Shown: positions 7,269 through 18,160 of the stretch, in pieces
Layout: each line of letters begins with the position of its first letter
Numbering within the stretch: the first letter of the stretch is position 1
DNA from: Candidatus Vecturithrix granuli
Lineage (GTDB): Bacteria > Moduliflexota > Moduliflexia > Moduliflexales > Moduliflexaceae
Reading direction: 5' to 3'
Length of the DNA: 64,000 nt
Assembly (NCBI GenBank): GCA_000739535.1
Contig: DF820472.1
Location: 1 to 64,000, forward strand
The notes under the pieces: model-generated
Seen by the model: only the letters and a program-made list of their open reading frames with translations
Told to the model about the DNA's origin: nothing
Database searches by the model: none
Position numbers and translations under genes: made by a program

Positions 7269-8369
7269 CTATGCGGTTAAAACAATCACATCATAGGTTT
7301 TCCAGCCAATTACAACTTCATCATGCTTATGATACGTGACAGAATCGATCAAATTCGGTTCCACGACTTTTACGCTTTCAGAACCGACTTGAATGATATA
7401 GGCGGTTCGATCGCCTTGAAAAATCACCTCCTTGATATGTCCTTCATACCGATTGTCCAGATGTTTCAGCATTTCAGGATGGCGACTCAGTTGAATCCGT
7501 TCAGAGCGTACTCCAATCGCGATTTCTTGATCGACAACGAAATGTGCTTGTTTCGGAATGACCACGCGTAACTGTTGATGCTGTAACACGCACGAATCCG
7601 CATTAAACGACACAATGCGTCCTTCAAAAAAATTTGTTTCCCCGATAAAATCAGCAACAAAGCGGGATTGCGGTAAAAAATAGACATCTTCGGTGGACGA
7701 GGCTTGAGCAACTTTCCCGTTATTCATCACGACAATGCGATCGGACATGACCAACGCTTCTTTTTGATCGTGGGTGACGCTGATCGTGGTGATTTGCAGT
7801 TCCTGATGAATCCGGAGCAGTTCTAACTGCATATCCTCGCGCAGTTTTTTATCCAGCGCGCTCAACGGTTCATCCAATAACAAGACTTCCGGTTCAAACA
7901 CCAGGGCGCGCGCTAAAGCGACCCGCTGCTGCTGCCCGCCGCTCAGCTCGTGGATTTTGCGGCGTCGCATTTCCGGCAGTCGCACGATTTCCAAAATGCG
8001 ATCCACCCGATCCGGGATTTCCTGCGGATTAAAACGCCGCATCTTGAGCGCAAAAGCGACATTTCCGTACACATCTAAGTGCGGAAAGAGCGCTAAACTC
8101 TGAAAGACCATGCCGATTTTGCGTTCATAGGGCGCTTTATCCGATACAGATTCGCCATGCACGTAAATTTCACCTGAAGTGGGCTGCAAAAATCCGGCGA
8201 TCATGCGCAGCACTGTCGTCTTGCCAGAGCCACTCGGCCCCAAAAGCGTAATAAATTCCCCTTCTGAAACGGTCAACGAGACACTATCAACCGCGACCAC
8301 ATGGCCATAACGTTTTGTCACAGAACGTAAATCAACAACGGGATTTTGAATGTGACTTTCACTCTGCAT
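7269..8369 (-). CDS. ABC transporter ATP-binding protein, PotA-type
   Basis: ATPase subunit driving the importer, 366 aa. Walker A GPSGSGKTT, Q-loop VFQSLALFPH, signature LSGGQQQRVALARAL, Walker B LLLDEPLSALD and the switch His in SVTHDQ are all intact. A C-terminal TOBE-like regulatory domain follows (about 240-366). The frame can be opened from TTG 8384, but ATG 8369 is preceded by GAAGGA at 7-nt spacing and is preferred. It is first in the operon, unlike many pot operons where it is also first but preceded by no repeat. Confidence 0.92.
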   Translation of the reverse strand: MQSESHIQNPVVDLRSVTKRYGHVVAVDSVSLTVSEGEFITLLGPSGSGKTTVLRMIAGFLQPTSGEIYVHGESVSDKAPYERKIGMVFQSLALFPHLDVYGNVAFALKMRRFNPQEIPDRVDRILEIVRLPEMRRRKIHELSGGQQQRVALARALVFEPEVLLLDEPLSALDKKLREDMQLELLRIHQELQITTISVTHDQKEALVMSDRIVVMNNGKVAQASSTEDVYFLPQSRFVADFIGETNFFEGRIVSFNADSCVLQHQQLRVVIPKQAHFVVDQEIAIGVRSERIQLSRHPEMLKHLDNRYEGHIKEVIFQGDRTAYIIQVGSESVKVVEPNLIDSVTYHKHDEVVIGWKTYDVIVLTA

Positions 8370-8421
8370 GTTTGCATCCTTCAAGAAATCATAACACCAG
8401 TTGGTTCAATAAAAATGGCAA

Positions 8422-8449
8422 CTATTATTTTTCCATTGAAAAAAGTCAA
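8422..8449 (-). promoter_or_regulatory. Candidate promoter of the Pot-type operon
   Basis: On the minus strand TTGACT (8444-8449) and TAATAG (8422-8427) are separated by 16 nt within AT-rich sequence about 50 nt upstream of the ATPase start. It resembles a sigma-70 promoter; this is motif reading only. Confidence 0.4.
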
Positions 8450-8853
8450 CAAATTAAAACGCTCTCGAAAATACACATACGACCAGCCAACCTTATGATT
8501 CATTTTTCATAAAGGAAACTCAAAATTTTTATCGAAATATCTCGACAATATTACATTGTCGCAAAAATTTCTTTATTTTTCAGGCATATTCAGATAGAAG
8601 GGAAGGAAGGTAACGTAATCGTTATAAAAGTCTCTTATCAAATCGGAAATGTAAGGGGTTAAGTGTATGACATAAAAAGATTGACAAGATTAACAACCTG
8701 TTCGACAAAAAAGATGTTCCGCAGAGCCATGCCTTCAGGAGAGATGGGTTGTTTGTGATCAGACAGAAGGAAAGGTCAGGAGCGCAGATGCTCATTGGTC
8801 TGATCGAGATCGTCGGCCATTGGCAAATGAAAGTTTGCTCTCCTCAATGATAG
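8450..8853. other. Intergenic region without a recognisable gene
   Basis: The first half is AT-rich (upstream of the importer operon). From about 8740 the composition becomes GC-richer and runs into the kinase remnant. No ORF, hairpin or repeat could be supported. Confidence 0.5.
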
Positions 8854-9403
8854 CGATGGAACTTATTCAGCCATCGCGGCGCGACCACGATGCAGCCCAC
8901 CGCCCTGGCTGGGATCATAGATCAGGCCATCGAACTGGCAGCTACTGACTATGACCTGAAGAAGACGTATGATTTCCGCAATATCGCGATCACTTGCGAC
9001 TATGTGCCGGAGATGCTTGATATCCCTGTGGTGGCGGTGGAGATCGAGCAGGTCCTGTTGAACTTGCTCAAAAACGCAGCGCAGGCCATGAGTAGCAATC
9101 CTCCGGACTGTCTGCCCCGGATTACTCTGCGCCTGCGCCGCGACAACCGATGCGGTGATTGAGGTCGAGGACAATGGCCCCGGCATGGACGAGCCGATCC
9201 GCCGCCGGGTCTTCGAGCCGTTTTTCACCGCCAAAGAGCCGGGCGTCGGCATGGGGCTGGGACTCTTGGTGGCCTACATGATTATCACGCAGAACTACAA
9301 GGGACTGATCGAGGTGGCGTCCACGCCCGGCAAGGGTACCTGTTTCACCATCAGGCTGCCGCTCACGAGTCAGTTGGGGAAGATGGATCGCGGTAGAGAT
9401 TGA
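8854..9403 (+). pseudogene. Histidine kinase C-terminal remnant, frameshifted
   Basis: Only the ATP-binding half of a sensor kinase remains. Frame 1 carries EIEQVLLNLLKNAAQAMS (N-box), ending at the TGA at 9161-9163. The reading continues in another frame as AVIEVEDNGPGMDEP (G1), FFTAKEPGVGMGLGLLVAYMI (F and G2 boxes) and a terminal STPGKGTCFTIRLPL. One base appears lost near 9145-9155. The H-box and sensor part are absent, and a TAG at 8851 closes the frame upstream. The segment is more GC-rich than its neighbours, suggesting different origin. It cannot produce an active kinase. Confidence 0.85.
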
Positions 9404-9578
9404 CAAAATTCAAGATACGACCGATAAGGTAACAGATGGTACACAAAGGTTACTGTTGATGTCAATTGTTAACAGAAGCTACTCATGCGTTTTGGCAAAT
9501 GCGCCAGAGTGTATGCAAATTCTATTTTCAAGGGAGTTGTCATGAGCTGATGCTCACCCGGCACAATGAACATCAGAT

Positions 9579-9640
9579 GTACCGCGAAACTCCAGTTTCG
9601 CGGTTGTCAAAGAATGCGCGAAACTGGAGTTTCGCGGTAC
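9579..9640. repeat. Paired palindromic leader repeat, copy A2
   Basis: The same double palindrome as copy A1 (GTACCGCGAAACTCC ... GCGCGAAACTGGAG), ending GGTAC and followed by ATTTTCAGAGGAGG and ATG 9661. The 175 bp before it (9404-9578) shows no gene. Confidence 0.9.
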
Positions 9641-9660
9641 ATTTTCAGAGGAGGTCAATT

Positions 9661-9771
9661 ATGAAAGCGTTCAGGCGTATTCTCGAAGTGGGGTCGATCC
9701 TCAGGCAGAAGCCAGAAGTTAGTAACAATGTATTGACCAATGCGATCAAATTCTCTAAGAAGCTGTTTTAA
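9661..9771 (+). pseudogene. Histidine kinase scrap cut by MITE copy 2
   Basis: ATG 9661 has a strong AGGAGG site, giving MKAFRRILEVGSILRQ. After about 20 residues the frame reads NNVLTNAIKFS, the N-box of a histidine kinase, and the MITE begins directly behind it. A gene start and a kinase core seem joined by an internal deletion, then truncated by the element. The 36-aa product is unlikely to function. Confidence 0.6.
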
Positions 9772-9883
9772 AAGTTTGCAGGTGAGGAGTGCGAAAGCTC
9801 TGCTTTCGCTGTCAAAGCAGAGCTTTGACACTCCTGTTCACCTCTCTCGAAATGCCCGTTGCATGGACTTTTAAAACAGCTTC
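9759..9883. mobile_element. 125-bp MITE, copy 2 (IS5-like ends)
   Basis: It appears identical to copy 1, with the same 17-bp terminal inverted repeats and flanking TAA at 9756-9758 and 9884-9886. Identity of two copies 5.9 kb apart indicates recent movement by a transposase elsewhere in the genome. Confidence 0.9.
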
Positions 9884-9923
9884 TAAGAAACTTAATCGTT
9901 CCATTCACATGAAGGAGGGGAAA

Positions 9924-10823
9924 ATGAAACAATACGTGAAAGCGGCGGTATTGATGACGTTCTGTGTAGTGGCCGGTATCCATGCGCTGCCGATTTGGGC
10001 GGCTGCGCCAGAAGAACTTTTAGTTGTACATACCCGTTCTTTACGGGGGACCTCATCAAACTATGACGAGACCAAAGAATACAAATACCAACTATTGCAA
10101 TTGATCTTGGAAAAGACTGAAAAGACCGATGGCCCTTTTAAGATTGAAGTACCAAAACAAGAGCTTCCACAGGCCAGGGATATTGAGTTGTTAAAGCAAA
10201 GCTATTTTGATGTGCTCTTAACAATGACCTCGAAAGAGCGTGAGCAAGAACTTCATCCCATCCGAATCCCAACGAACAAAGGACTGTACGGCTATCGCCT
10301 CGCGATTATCAATGAAAGTGATCAGCCGAAATTTTCAGCCATCCGAACGCTATCAGATTTTCAAACGTTGTGGGCCGGTCAAAACGAGAGCTGGCCGGAT
10401 ACGCAAATCCTCCGTGCCAATGGTTTCAACGTGGTCGGAACTTCAGGGTATAATGAACTCTTCACCATGTTAAAAGAACGGCGCTTTGATTTTTTCCCCA
10501 GGGGCGTTCACGAACCATGGAAAGAGCTGGCTGACGTGAAAATTCCCGGGCTGGTCGTGGAAACAGATTTGGTAATACACTATCCGGCCCCCGGCTATAT
10601 TTTTACCAACAAAGACAACCTAAAACTGGCTGACCGGCTTGAGCGTGGGTTCAGAATGGCGATTGACGACGGTTCTTTCGATCGGTTTTTTTATAATCAT
10701 CCTGAGATTAAAAATGTTTTGGAACGCGCGAATCTGAAAAATAGGAGGATCTTCGAACTGACCAACCCGTTGTTACCTGAAGAAACGCCATTAGATGATA
10801 AAAGATTGTGGTATACGCCATAA
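9924..10823 (+). CDS. Periplasmic substrate-binding protein (sensor partner)
   Basis: Exported binding protein of 299 aa. MKQYVKAAVLMTFCVVAGIHALPIWAAA is a Sec signal peptide; the mature part resembles bacterial extracellular family-3-type binding proteins (SYFDVLLTMTSKEREQEL, LKERRFDFFPRGVHEPW). ATG 9924 is chosen for GGAGGGG seven or so nt upstream; the longer frame starts inside the MITE. No transporter subunits are near, while a membrane hybrid kinase follows, so it probably delivers a ligand signal to that kinase. The ligand is unknown. Confidence 0.8.
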   Translation: MKQYVKAAVLMTFCVVAGIHALPIWAAAPEELLVVHTRSLRGTSSNYDETKEYKYQLLQLILEKTEKTDGPFKIEVPKQELPQARDIELLKQSYFDVLLTMTSKEREQELHPIRIPTNKGLYGYRLAIINESDQPKFSAIRTLSDFQTLWAGQNESWPDTQILRANGFNVVGTSGYNELFTMLKERRFDFFPRGVHEPWKELADVKIPGLVVETDLVIHYPAPGYIFTNKDNLKLADRLERGFRMAIDDGSFDRFFYNHPEIKNVLERANLKNRRIFELTNPLLPEETPLDDKRLWYTP

Positions 10824-10864
10824 TTGCCGCGTAAGTAAAGGGCCAAAAATAAGTTCGGGCTGGA

Positions 10865-10893
10865 ACCTCACAGGTTTTTAAAACCTGTGAGGT
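10865..10893. terminator. Perfect hairpin after the binding-protein gene
   Basis: ACCTCACAGGTTTT and its exact complement are separated by one base. There is only a weak T-run after it (CTGTTACC), so it may be a partial terminator or a dispersed palindrome. It lies 42 nt after the binding-protein stop and 67 nt before the kinase start. Confidence 0.65.
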
Positions 10894-10959
10894 CTGTTAC
10901 CAGCAATAATTGGAAGTTATTTTTTGTATTTTACTAAATAACCATTGCAGGTAACTCTG

Positions 10960-13242
10960 ATGTGGACAGATCTTGTACCTTTAAAAGATTCGATTGCGAC
11001 CAGGCTTTTAAAGGTGGTGTTTTCTTTTTACCTTATTCTTGTCGTCACTGTAACTGTTGCGCATACCGCCGCGGAATACGTGCGTGCAAAAAATCTTGTG
11101 CTTCAAGAATTGGAAATACTTAGGCAGACCTTTCAACCCCCATTGGAACGAGCGCTGTGGGAGATGAACAATAGCCAACTGCAGTCCACGCTCACTGGAA
11201 TTATGCGACTGCCAAATGTTGTTGGGATTGAGGTTGTGAATCCAGAGGGAAGATACCTGGGAGAAATGGGGGAGGTTTTACACCTGTCCCATTTGGCGTC
11301 CACCAATCATACGGATCAAAACCAAAGCGATATTTTCAGTTCTGCCGGTTTTTTTGGGAAAACGTTTCGGTTACATTATCTGTGGGGAGATAGATCATTT
11401 CTGGTGGGCGTCGTCACGATTTACTCAAGCAGCAAGATTATTATCAATAAACTCAAGTTCAGTGTGATCCTCTTGATTGTGAGCGCAACCATTAACATCA
11501 TCGGGTTTTGGATACTTTTCCTGCTGATTTCCAGATATTTGCTCAGCAGGCCGTTGGCTGAGCTCACACGTGCCACCGAACAATTGCAGCTTGATAATCT
11601 GGAAAATGTAAAAATCGATGTACACACACAAGGAAACAACGAATTAAAAATTCTTGGAAATGCTTTTACGGGGATGATCCAGAATCTCCTTCAAACCCGT
11701 TCAGAGCTATATAAACACAAGGAGTCCCTGGAAATCAGAGTTGCGGAACGGACGGCAGAGTTGAGCGTGGCGAAAGAACAGGCGGAACGGGCAAATCGCG
11801 CCAAGAGCGTGTTTCTGGCGAACATGAGCCATGAACTGCGTACCCCGTTGAACGTGGTGCTCGGGTTCTCTCAGTTGATGAAGAATGACCCTGATGTTTC
11901 GCCGAAACAGAAGGAGAGCCTTGACATCATTACCCGCAACGGCGAACACCTGCTGAACCTGATCAATAACGTGCTCGATATCTCCAAAATCGAGTCGGGC
12001 CGGGTGGAACTGGAGACATCGCCTGTTGATCTCTATCAGATGCTCCAGGAAATGAAGTCGTTGATGTGCGTACGCGCTCATGAGAAAGGGCTGGAGTTCA
12101 CGCTGGAGCAGTCTCTGGATATTCCCCGACAGATTGTCACTGACGGGGGCAAACTGCGGCAGGTGCTGCTCAATCTGATCGGCAATGCGATTAAATATAC
12201 ACAACAGGGTAGCGTGACCATGAAGATTGAATCTTGTCAATTACAGATTGAAGATTGGAAGAAAGCGGCCATCCCTGAACAATCTTCAATCGTCAAGCTT
12301 CAATTCTCAATAATAGATACCGGTCCCGGTATCCGGGCCGAGGATCGAGAACGTATTTTTCTCCCCTTTGTGCAATTGGAGAATCGGCCGGCGACCGAAG
12401 CCGGCACAGGATTAGGGCTGGCGATCTGCAAGCAGTATGTGGAACTGATGGGCGGAACGATCGAGGTGACGGGTGAGTCGGGCAAGGGATCGGTATTTCG
12501 CGTCAACCTGCCGGTGATTGTGTCGTCCGAGGCCATCCCTGTTAAGTCGCGGCGGGGCCGCGTGATCAGGCTCGCGGACGGCCAGCCGCGTTATCGTTTG
12601 CTCATTGCGGAAGACCAGCCGGAAAACCGCCTGCTGTTGCGCAAGCTGCTGGAGCCGCTCGGGTTCGATCTGCGGGAAGCCGCGAATGGGCAGGAAGCGA
12701 TGGCCTTATGCGAGCAATGGCATCCCGACTTGATCTGGATGGACATCCGCATGCCGGTCATGGATGGGTTGGCCGCGATCCGTCAGATCACGGCTGGCAA
12801 GGCCGGCGCACAGACCAAAATCATCGCTGTCACGGCCCATGCCTTGGAAGAGGAACGGCGCGCCATTCTGGTGGCGGGGTGTGATGATTTTATTCGCAAA
12901 CCTTATAACGATGCTGAGATTTTTGACGCCCTGACGAAACATCTTGATGTACGTTTTATCTACGAGGAAGAAACGACGTCTGCGACCGGGGTGACGTCGC
13001 TGCATGTGGCCGCCCTCACTGGCCTGCCCGAGGAGTTACGGAATGCTCTGGAACAGGCGCTGGTCCGTCTCGATATCGGCGCGGTGAATCGGACGATTGA
13101 ACAGATCCGCACCCAACAGCCCGCGCTGGCAGAGACCCTGGCAGCGGTAGCCAGGGATCTGCAATTCGGCCGGTTACTGCGGCTGCTACGCGCCGCTCCT
13201 AATGAAACGAGCACAAAGGAGGAGACATGTCAAAAGCAATAG
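10960..13242 (+). CDS. Hybrid sensor histidine kinase (HAMP-HisKA-HATPase-REC)
   Basis: Inner-membrane kinase of 760 aa. A first membrane segment (about 20-40) and a second (about 170-195) bracket a periplasmic sensor domain; then HAMP ([13 protein letters not shown]), coiled coil, HisKA with [11 protein letters not shown] (His 291), HATPase with [19 protein letters not shown] and [18 protein letters not shown], and a receiver with IAEDQPENR, phospho-Asp 595 in [11 protein letters not shown] and Lys in FIRKPY. The last 100 residues are a helical tail common in this class. ATG 10960 is preferred over TTG 10945. The gene overlaps the next by 16 nt, so the two are co-translated. It probably reads the upstream binding protein and passes phosphate to the next protein. 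Confidence 0.92.
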   Translation: MWTDLVPLKDSIATRLLKVVFSFYLILVVTVTVAHTAAEYVRAKNLVLQELEILRQTFQPPLERALWEMNNSQLQSTLTGIMRLPNVVGIEVVNPEGRYLGEMGEVLHLSHLASTNHTDQNQSDIFSSAGFFGKTFRLHYLWGDRSFLVGVVTIYSSSKIIINKLKFSVILLIVSATINIIGFWILFLLISRYLLSRPLAELTRATEQLQLDNLENVKIDVHTQGNNELKILGNAFTGMIQNLLQTRSELYKHKESLEIRVAERTAELSVAKEQAERANRAKSVFLANMSHELRTPLNVVLGFSQLMKNDPDVSPKQKESLDIITRNGEHLLNLINNVLDISKIESGRVELETSPVDLYQMLQEMKSLMCVRAHEKGLEFTLEQSLDIPRQIVTDGGKLRQVLLNLIGNAIKYTQQGSVTMKIESCQLQIEDWKKAAIPEQSSIVKLQFSIIDTGPGIRAEDRERIFLPFVQLENRPATEAGTGLGLAICKQYVELMGGTIEVTGESGKGSVFRVNLPVIVSSEAIPVKSRRGRVIRLADGQPRYRLLIAEDQPENRLLLRKLLEPLGFDLREAANGQEAMALCEQWHPDLIWMDIRMPVMDGLAAIRQITAGKAGAQTKIIAVTAHALEEERRAILVAGCDDFIRKPYNDAEIFDALTKHLDVRFIYEEETTSATGVTSLHVAALTGLPEELRNALEQALVRLDIGAVNRTIEQIRTQQPALAETLAAVARDLQFGRLLRLLRAAPNETSTKEETCQKQ

Positions 13243-16200
13243 ACACTGCCCACTTCGACAAAATATTGGTAGTGGATGATGCCACCGCCAATCTGCAACT
13301 ATTGACAAATTTGTTAACGGAGCATGGGTATACCGTCTATCCCGCCTCCGACGGCGAATTGGCGTTGGAGTTTGTCCAATCAACGCTGCCTGACCTCATT
13401 TTACTGGATATTCGGATGCGGGGCATGGACGGGTATGAGGTTTGCCGGCAACTCAAAGCCGCGGAGCGGACGCGTGCCATTCCCATCATTTTCATCAGCA
13501 TCCTGGAAGGTGAACGCGATAAGGTCAAGGGGTTTCAGGCCGGTGCGGTAGATTACATTACCAAGCCGTTCCAGCCGGAAGAAGTGCTGGCCAGAGTGCG
13601 TCTCCACCTGCGTCTTCGGGAACTGACCGAACATCTGGAGCAGACGGTTGCGGAGCGAACCGCCAAACTCCACGACGCCAATGCCCAGTTGCAGATCGAG
13701 CTGGCCGAGCGCAAGGGCGCGGAGGAGGCATTAGAGAAAGAGCGAAATCTCTTGCGGACATTGATCACGAATATGCCCGATTACGTTTATGTCAAAGATC
13801 GTGAGAGCCGCTTTGTGCTTGCTAATGCCGCTTCGTTGCACGCCTTTGGCGCCGCCACTGTCGAAGAATTGGCGGGCAAAACCGATTTTGATTTTCTGCC
13901 CCAGGAGTATGCGGAAAAATTTTATACCGACGAACAAGCCATCATCGCATCAGGAGACCCACTCATCAATTGTGAAGAACAAAGCATCGAACTGCATACG
14001 GGTCGCCCAGTCTGGTTTTCAACGACCAAAGTCCCGCTGCGAGATCCACACGGCGATGTGACCGGAATTATCGGCGTGACCCGCGACATCACCGATCGCA
14101 AGCGGGTTGAGGAGGCGCTGAGACGCGAACGCATGTTGATTGCGAATATCATGGAAACCAGCCCGATCGGCATCACGACCGTTGATGTCAACGGACAGAT
14201 CACGTTTGCCAATACACAGGCCATCAAAATTCTGGGGTTGACCAAAGCTGAGATCGTTCAACGCACGTATGACTCGCCTGCGTGGCATATTACAGATTTT
14301 GCCGGAAATCCCTTTCCAGTCGAGGAACTCCCCTTCGTACGCGTCATGACCACCGGTCAAGCTGTTCATGACATCCAGCACGCGATTGAATGGCCGGACG
14401 GCCAGCGGGTCTTGCTTTCCATCAATGCGGCCCCCCTCAAAAATGAAGCAGGCCAGATTGAAGGCATGGTCGCGGTGATTTCAGATATCACTGAGCACAA
14501 GCGGGCAGAGGAGGCGCTAAGAAAGAGTGAGATGGAACTCAGGGAAGCGCAACGATTGGGTCGGTTTGGCAGTTGGGACTGGGATGCCGTGACGGACACG
14601 ATTACCTGGTCGGAAGAATACTATCACATCTACGGTTTTGATCCGACCCAGCGTCCGCCGGGGTACGTGGAACATCTGCAAGCGTACACCCCGGAGAGCG
14701 CGGCGCGGCTCGATGCGGCAGTAAAGAGAAACATGGAAACCGGCGAACCTTACGTGCTCGATTTGGAGCTTGCCCGTCCAGATGGACCGAGTCGTTGGAT
14801 TACAGCACGCAGTGAAACCAAGCGCGATGCCAGTGGTCGGATTGTCGGATTGCGCGGCACGGCCCAGGACATCACCGAGCGCAAGCGGGCCGAGGAGGTG
14901 TTGCGGGTAAGCGAGGAACGCTATCGCATGGCGCAAGCCATCGGTCATGTCGGCAACTGGGAATATAACCTTCAAACAACCCAGTTCTGGGGATCCGATG
15001 AAGCCAAGCGTATCTATGGCTTTGATCCTGAACAGGCCAATTTTTCAACGGATGAAGTCGAAAATTGCATTCCGGAAAGGGAACGGGTCCATCAGGCATT
15101 GGTTGACCTGATCGAAGCAGGCAAGCCATATAATCTGGAATTTGAAATCCGCCCCCTAAATTCATCTGAACCTAAAATCATCACGTCCATCGCTGAGCTG
15201 CAACGCGACGAACACGGCGATCCATTGAAGGTCATTGGGGTCATTCAGGATGTCACCACACGCAAGCGCGCAGAGGAAGCGCTGCAGCGTGAACGCACGT
15301 TGCTCGCGAATATTATGGAAACCAGTCCGATCGGAATTACGACCGTTGATGTCAATGGACAGATTACGTTTGCCAATGCACAGGCCATCAAAATTCTGGG
15401 GTTGACCAAAACTGAGATCGTTCAACGCACGTATGACTCGCCTGCGTGGCATATCACAGATTTTGCCGGAAATCCCTTTCCGGTCGAGGAACTCCCCTTT
15501 GTACGCGTCATGACCACCGGTCAAGCTGTTCATGATGTCCAGCACGCGATTGAATGGCCGGACGGCCAGCGGGTCTTGCTTTCCATCAATGCGGCCCCCC
15601 TCAAAAATGAAGCAGGCCAGATTGAAGGGATGGTCGCCGTGATTTCAGATATCACTGAGCGTAAACGCGCGGAAGAGGATATCCGCAAGTTGTCGCGAGC
15701 AGTCGAGCATAGTCCTGCTGCAATTGTTATCACGAATACTGCCGGCAACATTGAGTATGTCAATCCTAAATTCACGCAAATTACTGAATACTCACGTGAT
15801 GAAGCGATCGGAAAAAATCCGCGTATCCTGAAATCAGGAGAGACACCACCAGAAGAATACCAGCGGCTGTGGGAAACCATCACCCATGGAGACGTGTGGC
15901 GCGGCGAATTCCATAACAAGAAGAAAAACGACGAACTGTACTGGGAGTCGGCATCCATCTCGCCTGTTATTGATGCACAAGGCAACATCACGCATTTTGT
16001 GGCGATCAAAGAAGATATTACGACGCGTAAGCAGGCGGAAGAAGCGCTGCGCATCCTCAATGAGGAATTGGAATTGCGTGTGAGCCAACGTACGGCTGAA
16101 CTCGAGGCTGCAAACAAGGAACTACAAGAGTTCGCCCACATTGTGTCGCACGACTTAAAAGCTCCATTACGAGGGATCAGTCGGCTGACGCAGTGGTTAC

Positions 16201-16790
16201 GAGAGGATTACGCTGATACGCTTGGCGCACAAGGGCAGGAGCAGTTTGATCTCCTGGGGGAGCAAGTCAAACGGATGGATACCCTGATTGACGGGATTCT
16301 ACGCTATTCTAAAGCGGTGCATGGCAGTGAACGCGAAGAATCGTTCGATCTGAATACGCTTGTATCACAGGTAATAGAGGTGTTGATGCCGCCCGCCCAT
16401 ATTACAATCCGGCTTGAGAATACCCTGCCGATCGTCCATGGCGATCCTATTCAACTTATGCAGGTCTTTCAAAACCTTCTGAGTAATGCCATGAAATTCA
16501 TGGATAAACCGATTGGCAAAATTACCGTTGCCAGCGAAGATGCCGGTGATATGTGGATCTTTCGGATAGAAGATAACGGACCGGGTATTGAACCGCGCCA
16601 TCACGAGCGCATCTTCAAAATCTTTCAATCGGGCACTGCCCGGGATGCACGCGAAAGCACCGGAATCGGCTTGGCTGTAGTCAAGAAGATCATAGAACTC
16701 TATGGCGGACGTGTGTGGGTCGAATCCACGCCAGGGCACGGGAGTCGGTTCTCATTCACCTGGCCCAAACGAACAAATGGGGAGGACTAA
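13227..16790 (+). CDS. Receiver/six-PAS histidine kinase
   Basis: Soluble kinase of 1187 aa. Residues 1-125 form a receiver ([12 protein letters not shown], phospho-Asp 61 in [11 protein letters not shown], Lys in [10 protein letters not shown]). Six PAS units with PAC-like ends ([36 protein letters not shown] and so on) cover about 165-960. HisKA follows with [15 protein letters not shown], then HATPase with [20 protein letters not shown] and [20 protein letters not shown] 2 and PAS 5 (about residues 298-430 and 686-818) are nearly identical in protein and DNA. There is no membrane segment, so input comes through the receiver, probably from the upstream hybrid kinase, plus cytosolic signals. 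GGAGGAG lies just before ATG 13227, inside the previous gene. No DNA-binding output is present. Confidence 0.93.
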   Translation: MSKAIDTAHFDKILVVDDATANLQLLTNLLTEHGYTVYPASDGELALEFVQSTLPDLILLDIRMRGMDGYEVCRQLKAAERTRAIPIIFISILEGERDKVKGFQAGAVDYITKPFQPEEVLARVRLHLRLRELTEHLEQTVAERTAKLHDANAQLQIELAERKGAEEALEKERNLLRTLITNMPDYVYVKDRESRFVLANAASLHAFGAATVEELAGKTDFDFLPQEYAEKFYTDEQAIIASGDPLINCEEQSIELHTGRPVWFSTTKVPLRDPHGDVTGIIGVTRDITDRKRVEEALRRERMLIANIMETSPIGITTVDVNGQITFANTQAIKILGLTKAEIVQRTYDSPAWHITDFAGNPFPVEELPFVRVMTTGQAVHDIQHAIEWPDGQRVLLSINAAPLKNEAGQIEGMVAVISDITEHKRAEEALRKSEMELREAQRLGRFGSWDWDAVTDTITWSEEYYHIYGFDPTQRPPGYVEHLQAYTPESAARLDAAVKRNMETGEPYVLDLELARPDGPSRWITARSETKRDASGRIVGLRGTAQDITERKRAEEVLRVSEERYRMAQAIGHVGNWEYNLQTTQFWGSDEAKRIYGFDPEQANFSTDEVENCIPERERVHQALVDLIEAGKPYNLEFEIRPLNSSEPKIITSIAELQRDEHGDPLKVIGVIQDVTTRKRAEEALQRERTLLANIMETSPIGITTVDVNGQITFANAQAIKILGLTKTEIVQRTYDSPAWHITDFAGNPFPVEELPFVRVMTTGQAVHDVQHAIEWPDGQRVLLSINAAPLKNEAGQIEGMVAVISDITERKRAEEDIRKLSRAVEHSPAAIVITNTAGNIEYVNPKFTQITEYSRDEAIGKNPRILKSGETPPEEYQRLWETITHGDVWRGEFHNKKKNDELYWESASISPVIDAQGNITHFVAIKEDITTRKQAEEALRILNEELELRVSQRTAELEAANKELQEFAHIVSHDLKAPLRGISRLTQWLREDYADTLGAQGQEQFDLLGEQVKRMDTLIDGILRYSKAVHGSEREESFDLNTLVSQVIEVLMPPAHITIRLENTLPIVHGDPIQLMQVFQNLLSNAMKFMDKPIGKITVASEDAGDMWIFRIEDNGPGIEPRHHERIFKIFQSGTARDARESTGIGLAVVKKIIELYGGRVWVESTPGHGSRFSFTWPKRTNGED
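14118..14515 (+). repeat. Intragenic direct repeat, unit 1 (PAS 2)
   Basis: About 398 bp, from the linker before [15 protein letters not shown] to the following KRAEEAL, recurs 1164 bp downstream with only scattered differences, many of them silent. Confidence 0.9.
15282..15679 (+). repeat. Intragenic direct repeat, unit 2 (PAS 5)
   Basis: Second copy of the 398-bp PAS-encoding block. The two flank PAS 3 and PAS 4, so a recombination between them would delete exactly three PAS units in frame (1164 bp = 388 codons). Confidence 0.9.
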
Positions 16791-16966
16791 TGCGCCATCA
16801 GTTCGTATGACGATGTGACAAACCGAGCGTGATACCCTGGAATTGAAAGACGATAGGAGGTGACGGTCATGGATTCTTTGTAAAACCTGAGCAAGAGTCA
16901 GAGAGTATTGTTTTGAAAGAGTGAGAATATCTCAAAATACAAACACCAGGTAAGGAGGGTTGTGTT

Positions 16967-18022
16967 ATGGTAAAGCAACGATATCTGAGTTTTATACTGA
17001 TAGGAGTGATCTTTATGGGAATAGTTTCTGTCTGCGACATTTCTGCGGCTGAGAATATTATGGAAAGTGCGATTCAAACGTTACAGCAGCAGGGAATTAA
17101 AGAGGATCATGATGGTATGTTGATTCTGAAACGCTATGCCCATTATTTCTCGGAAATTAATCAAGGAAATGCCTATGGGCATTGGGATGTTGCCGGCGGC
17201 AAGCAGAATCCACCGGTATATGATTTTGTGGCATTTTCTGTGATGGCCTACAAAGGCACGGTTGATAAAATCGTTGAGAATACCCTGGCAGGCAAAGATG
17301 CGTTTGAAGGGTTGACAGGACTTTTGGAACGAGCCTATATTTCCGAGGTCGATCAGGTCTTAGATTCGTATATCCTCTATGTGCCGAAAAATTATGACGC
17401 TACGCGGAAATATCCCTTAGTGGTGATGCTGCACGGCCTTGGGGAAGGAGCGTATTTGGCGGTCACAACCTCGTCGCACCAACCGTTTTTGGAAGCCTGT
17501 GAAGCGCACCAGTTTATTATGGTCGCACCGAACGGCAAAAATCACCCTGATCTGGATTTGCAACATCCGACCTGGGGCGCATCATTCTATGCGAATGAAG
17601 GCGAGCAGGATGTCTTACAAGTGATCAAATTGGCGCAAAAAGCCTATAATATTGATGAGAAAAGAATTTATCTGACCGGCTGCTCCATGGGCGGATACGG
17701 CACATGGCACGTTGGGAGCCGGCAGACCGACCTGTTTGCGGCGATTGCACCGGTGTGCGGCGTTGGTTCCGGTTTAGCCGGCCATTTTAAGATTCCGGTA
17801 ATAGATGTCAATCTCCTAAAAAATACGCCGGTGTATGTTTTTCATGGCAATATTGACCCCACGGTACCGGTAACGGAGTCGCGCGAATTGGTGAACGGTT
17901 TACGGGAGATTGGCGCAGATGTGACTTATGAGGAGTTCCCGGGTGTGCAGCACAATGCCTGGGATTTTGCCTATAATAACGATCGCCTGTGGCAATGGTT
18001 CTTAAAGCACCCCAAACCGTAA
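16967..18022 (+). CDS. Exported alpha/beta-hydrolase, esterase/depolymerase type
   Basis: Secreted serine hydrolase of 351 aa in the esterase D / PHB-depolymerase / phospholipase-carboxylesterase group. MVKQRYLSFILIGVIFMGIV... is a signal peptide ending near DISAA. The fold is marked by LVVMLHGLGEG (oxyanion loop), nucleophile Ser in TGCSMGGYGTW, Asp in FHGNIDPTVPV and His in FPGVQHNAWD. About 120 residues precede the hydrolase core and are unassigned. The gene has GGAGG before ATG 16967. The 176 bp upstream hold a 4-codon ORF with an excellent ribosome site (about 16870), read as debris. Natural substrate unknown. Confidence 0.85.
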   Translation: MVKQRYLSFILIGVIFMGIVSVCDISAAENIMESAIQTLQQQGIKEDHDGMLILKRYAHYFSEINQGNAYGHWDVAGGKQNPPVYDFVAFSVMAYKGTVDKIVENTLAGKDAFEGLTGLLERAYISEVDQVLDSYILYVPKNYDATRKYPLVVMLHGLGEGAYLAVTTSSHQPFLEACEAHQFIMVAPNGKNHPDLDLQHPTWGASFYANEGEQDVLQVIKLAQKAYNIDEKRIYLTGCSMGGYGTWHVGSRQTDLFAAIAPVCGVGSGLAGHFKIPVIDVNLLKNTPVYVFHGNIDPTVPVTESRELVNGLREIGADVTYEEFPGVQHNAWDFAYNNDRLWQWFLKHPKP

Positions 18023-18041
18023 AGAAAAGTTGATGCCCATG

Positions 18042-18074
18042 CTTACCCCTCTATCCTATGAATAAAGGGGTGAG
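18042..18074. terminator. Hairpin after the esterase gene
   Basis: CTTACCCCT and AGGGGTGAG can pair across a 15-nt loop, 20 nt after the stop codon. No clear T-run follows, so terminator function is only likely. Confidence 0.4.
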
Positions 18075-18160
18075 AGGGAAAGAAATGAAAAATGAGATGG
18101 CTTGAAAAACGACATGTATAAAATACATATAACCGTTATCCGCGCAACCAGATAAACCGG

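Noticed and set aside
16870-16885. MDSL tetrapeptide ORF with strong ribosome site
   Set aside because: Four codons only; more likely the start of a deleted gene. No attenuator-like structure follows.
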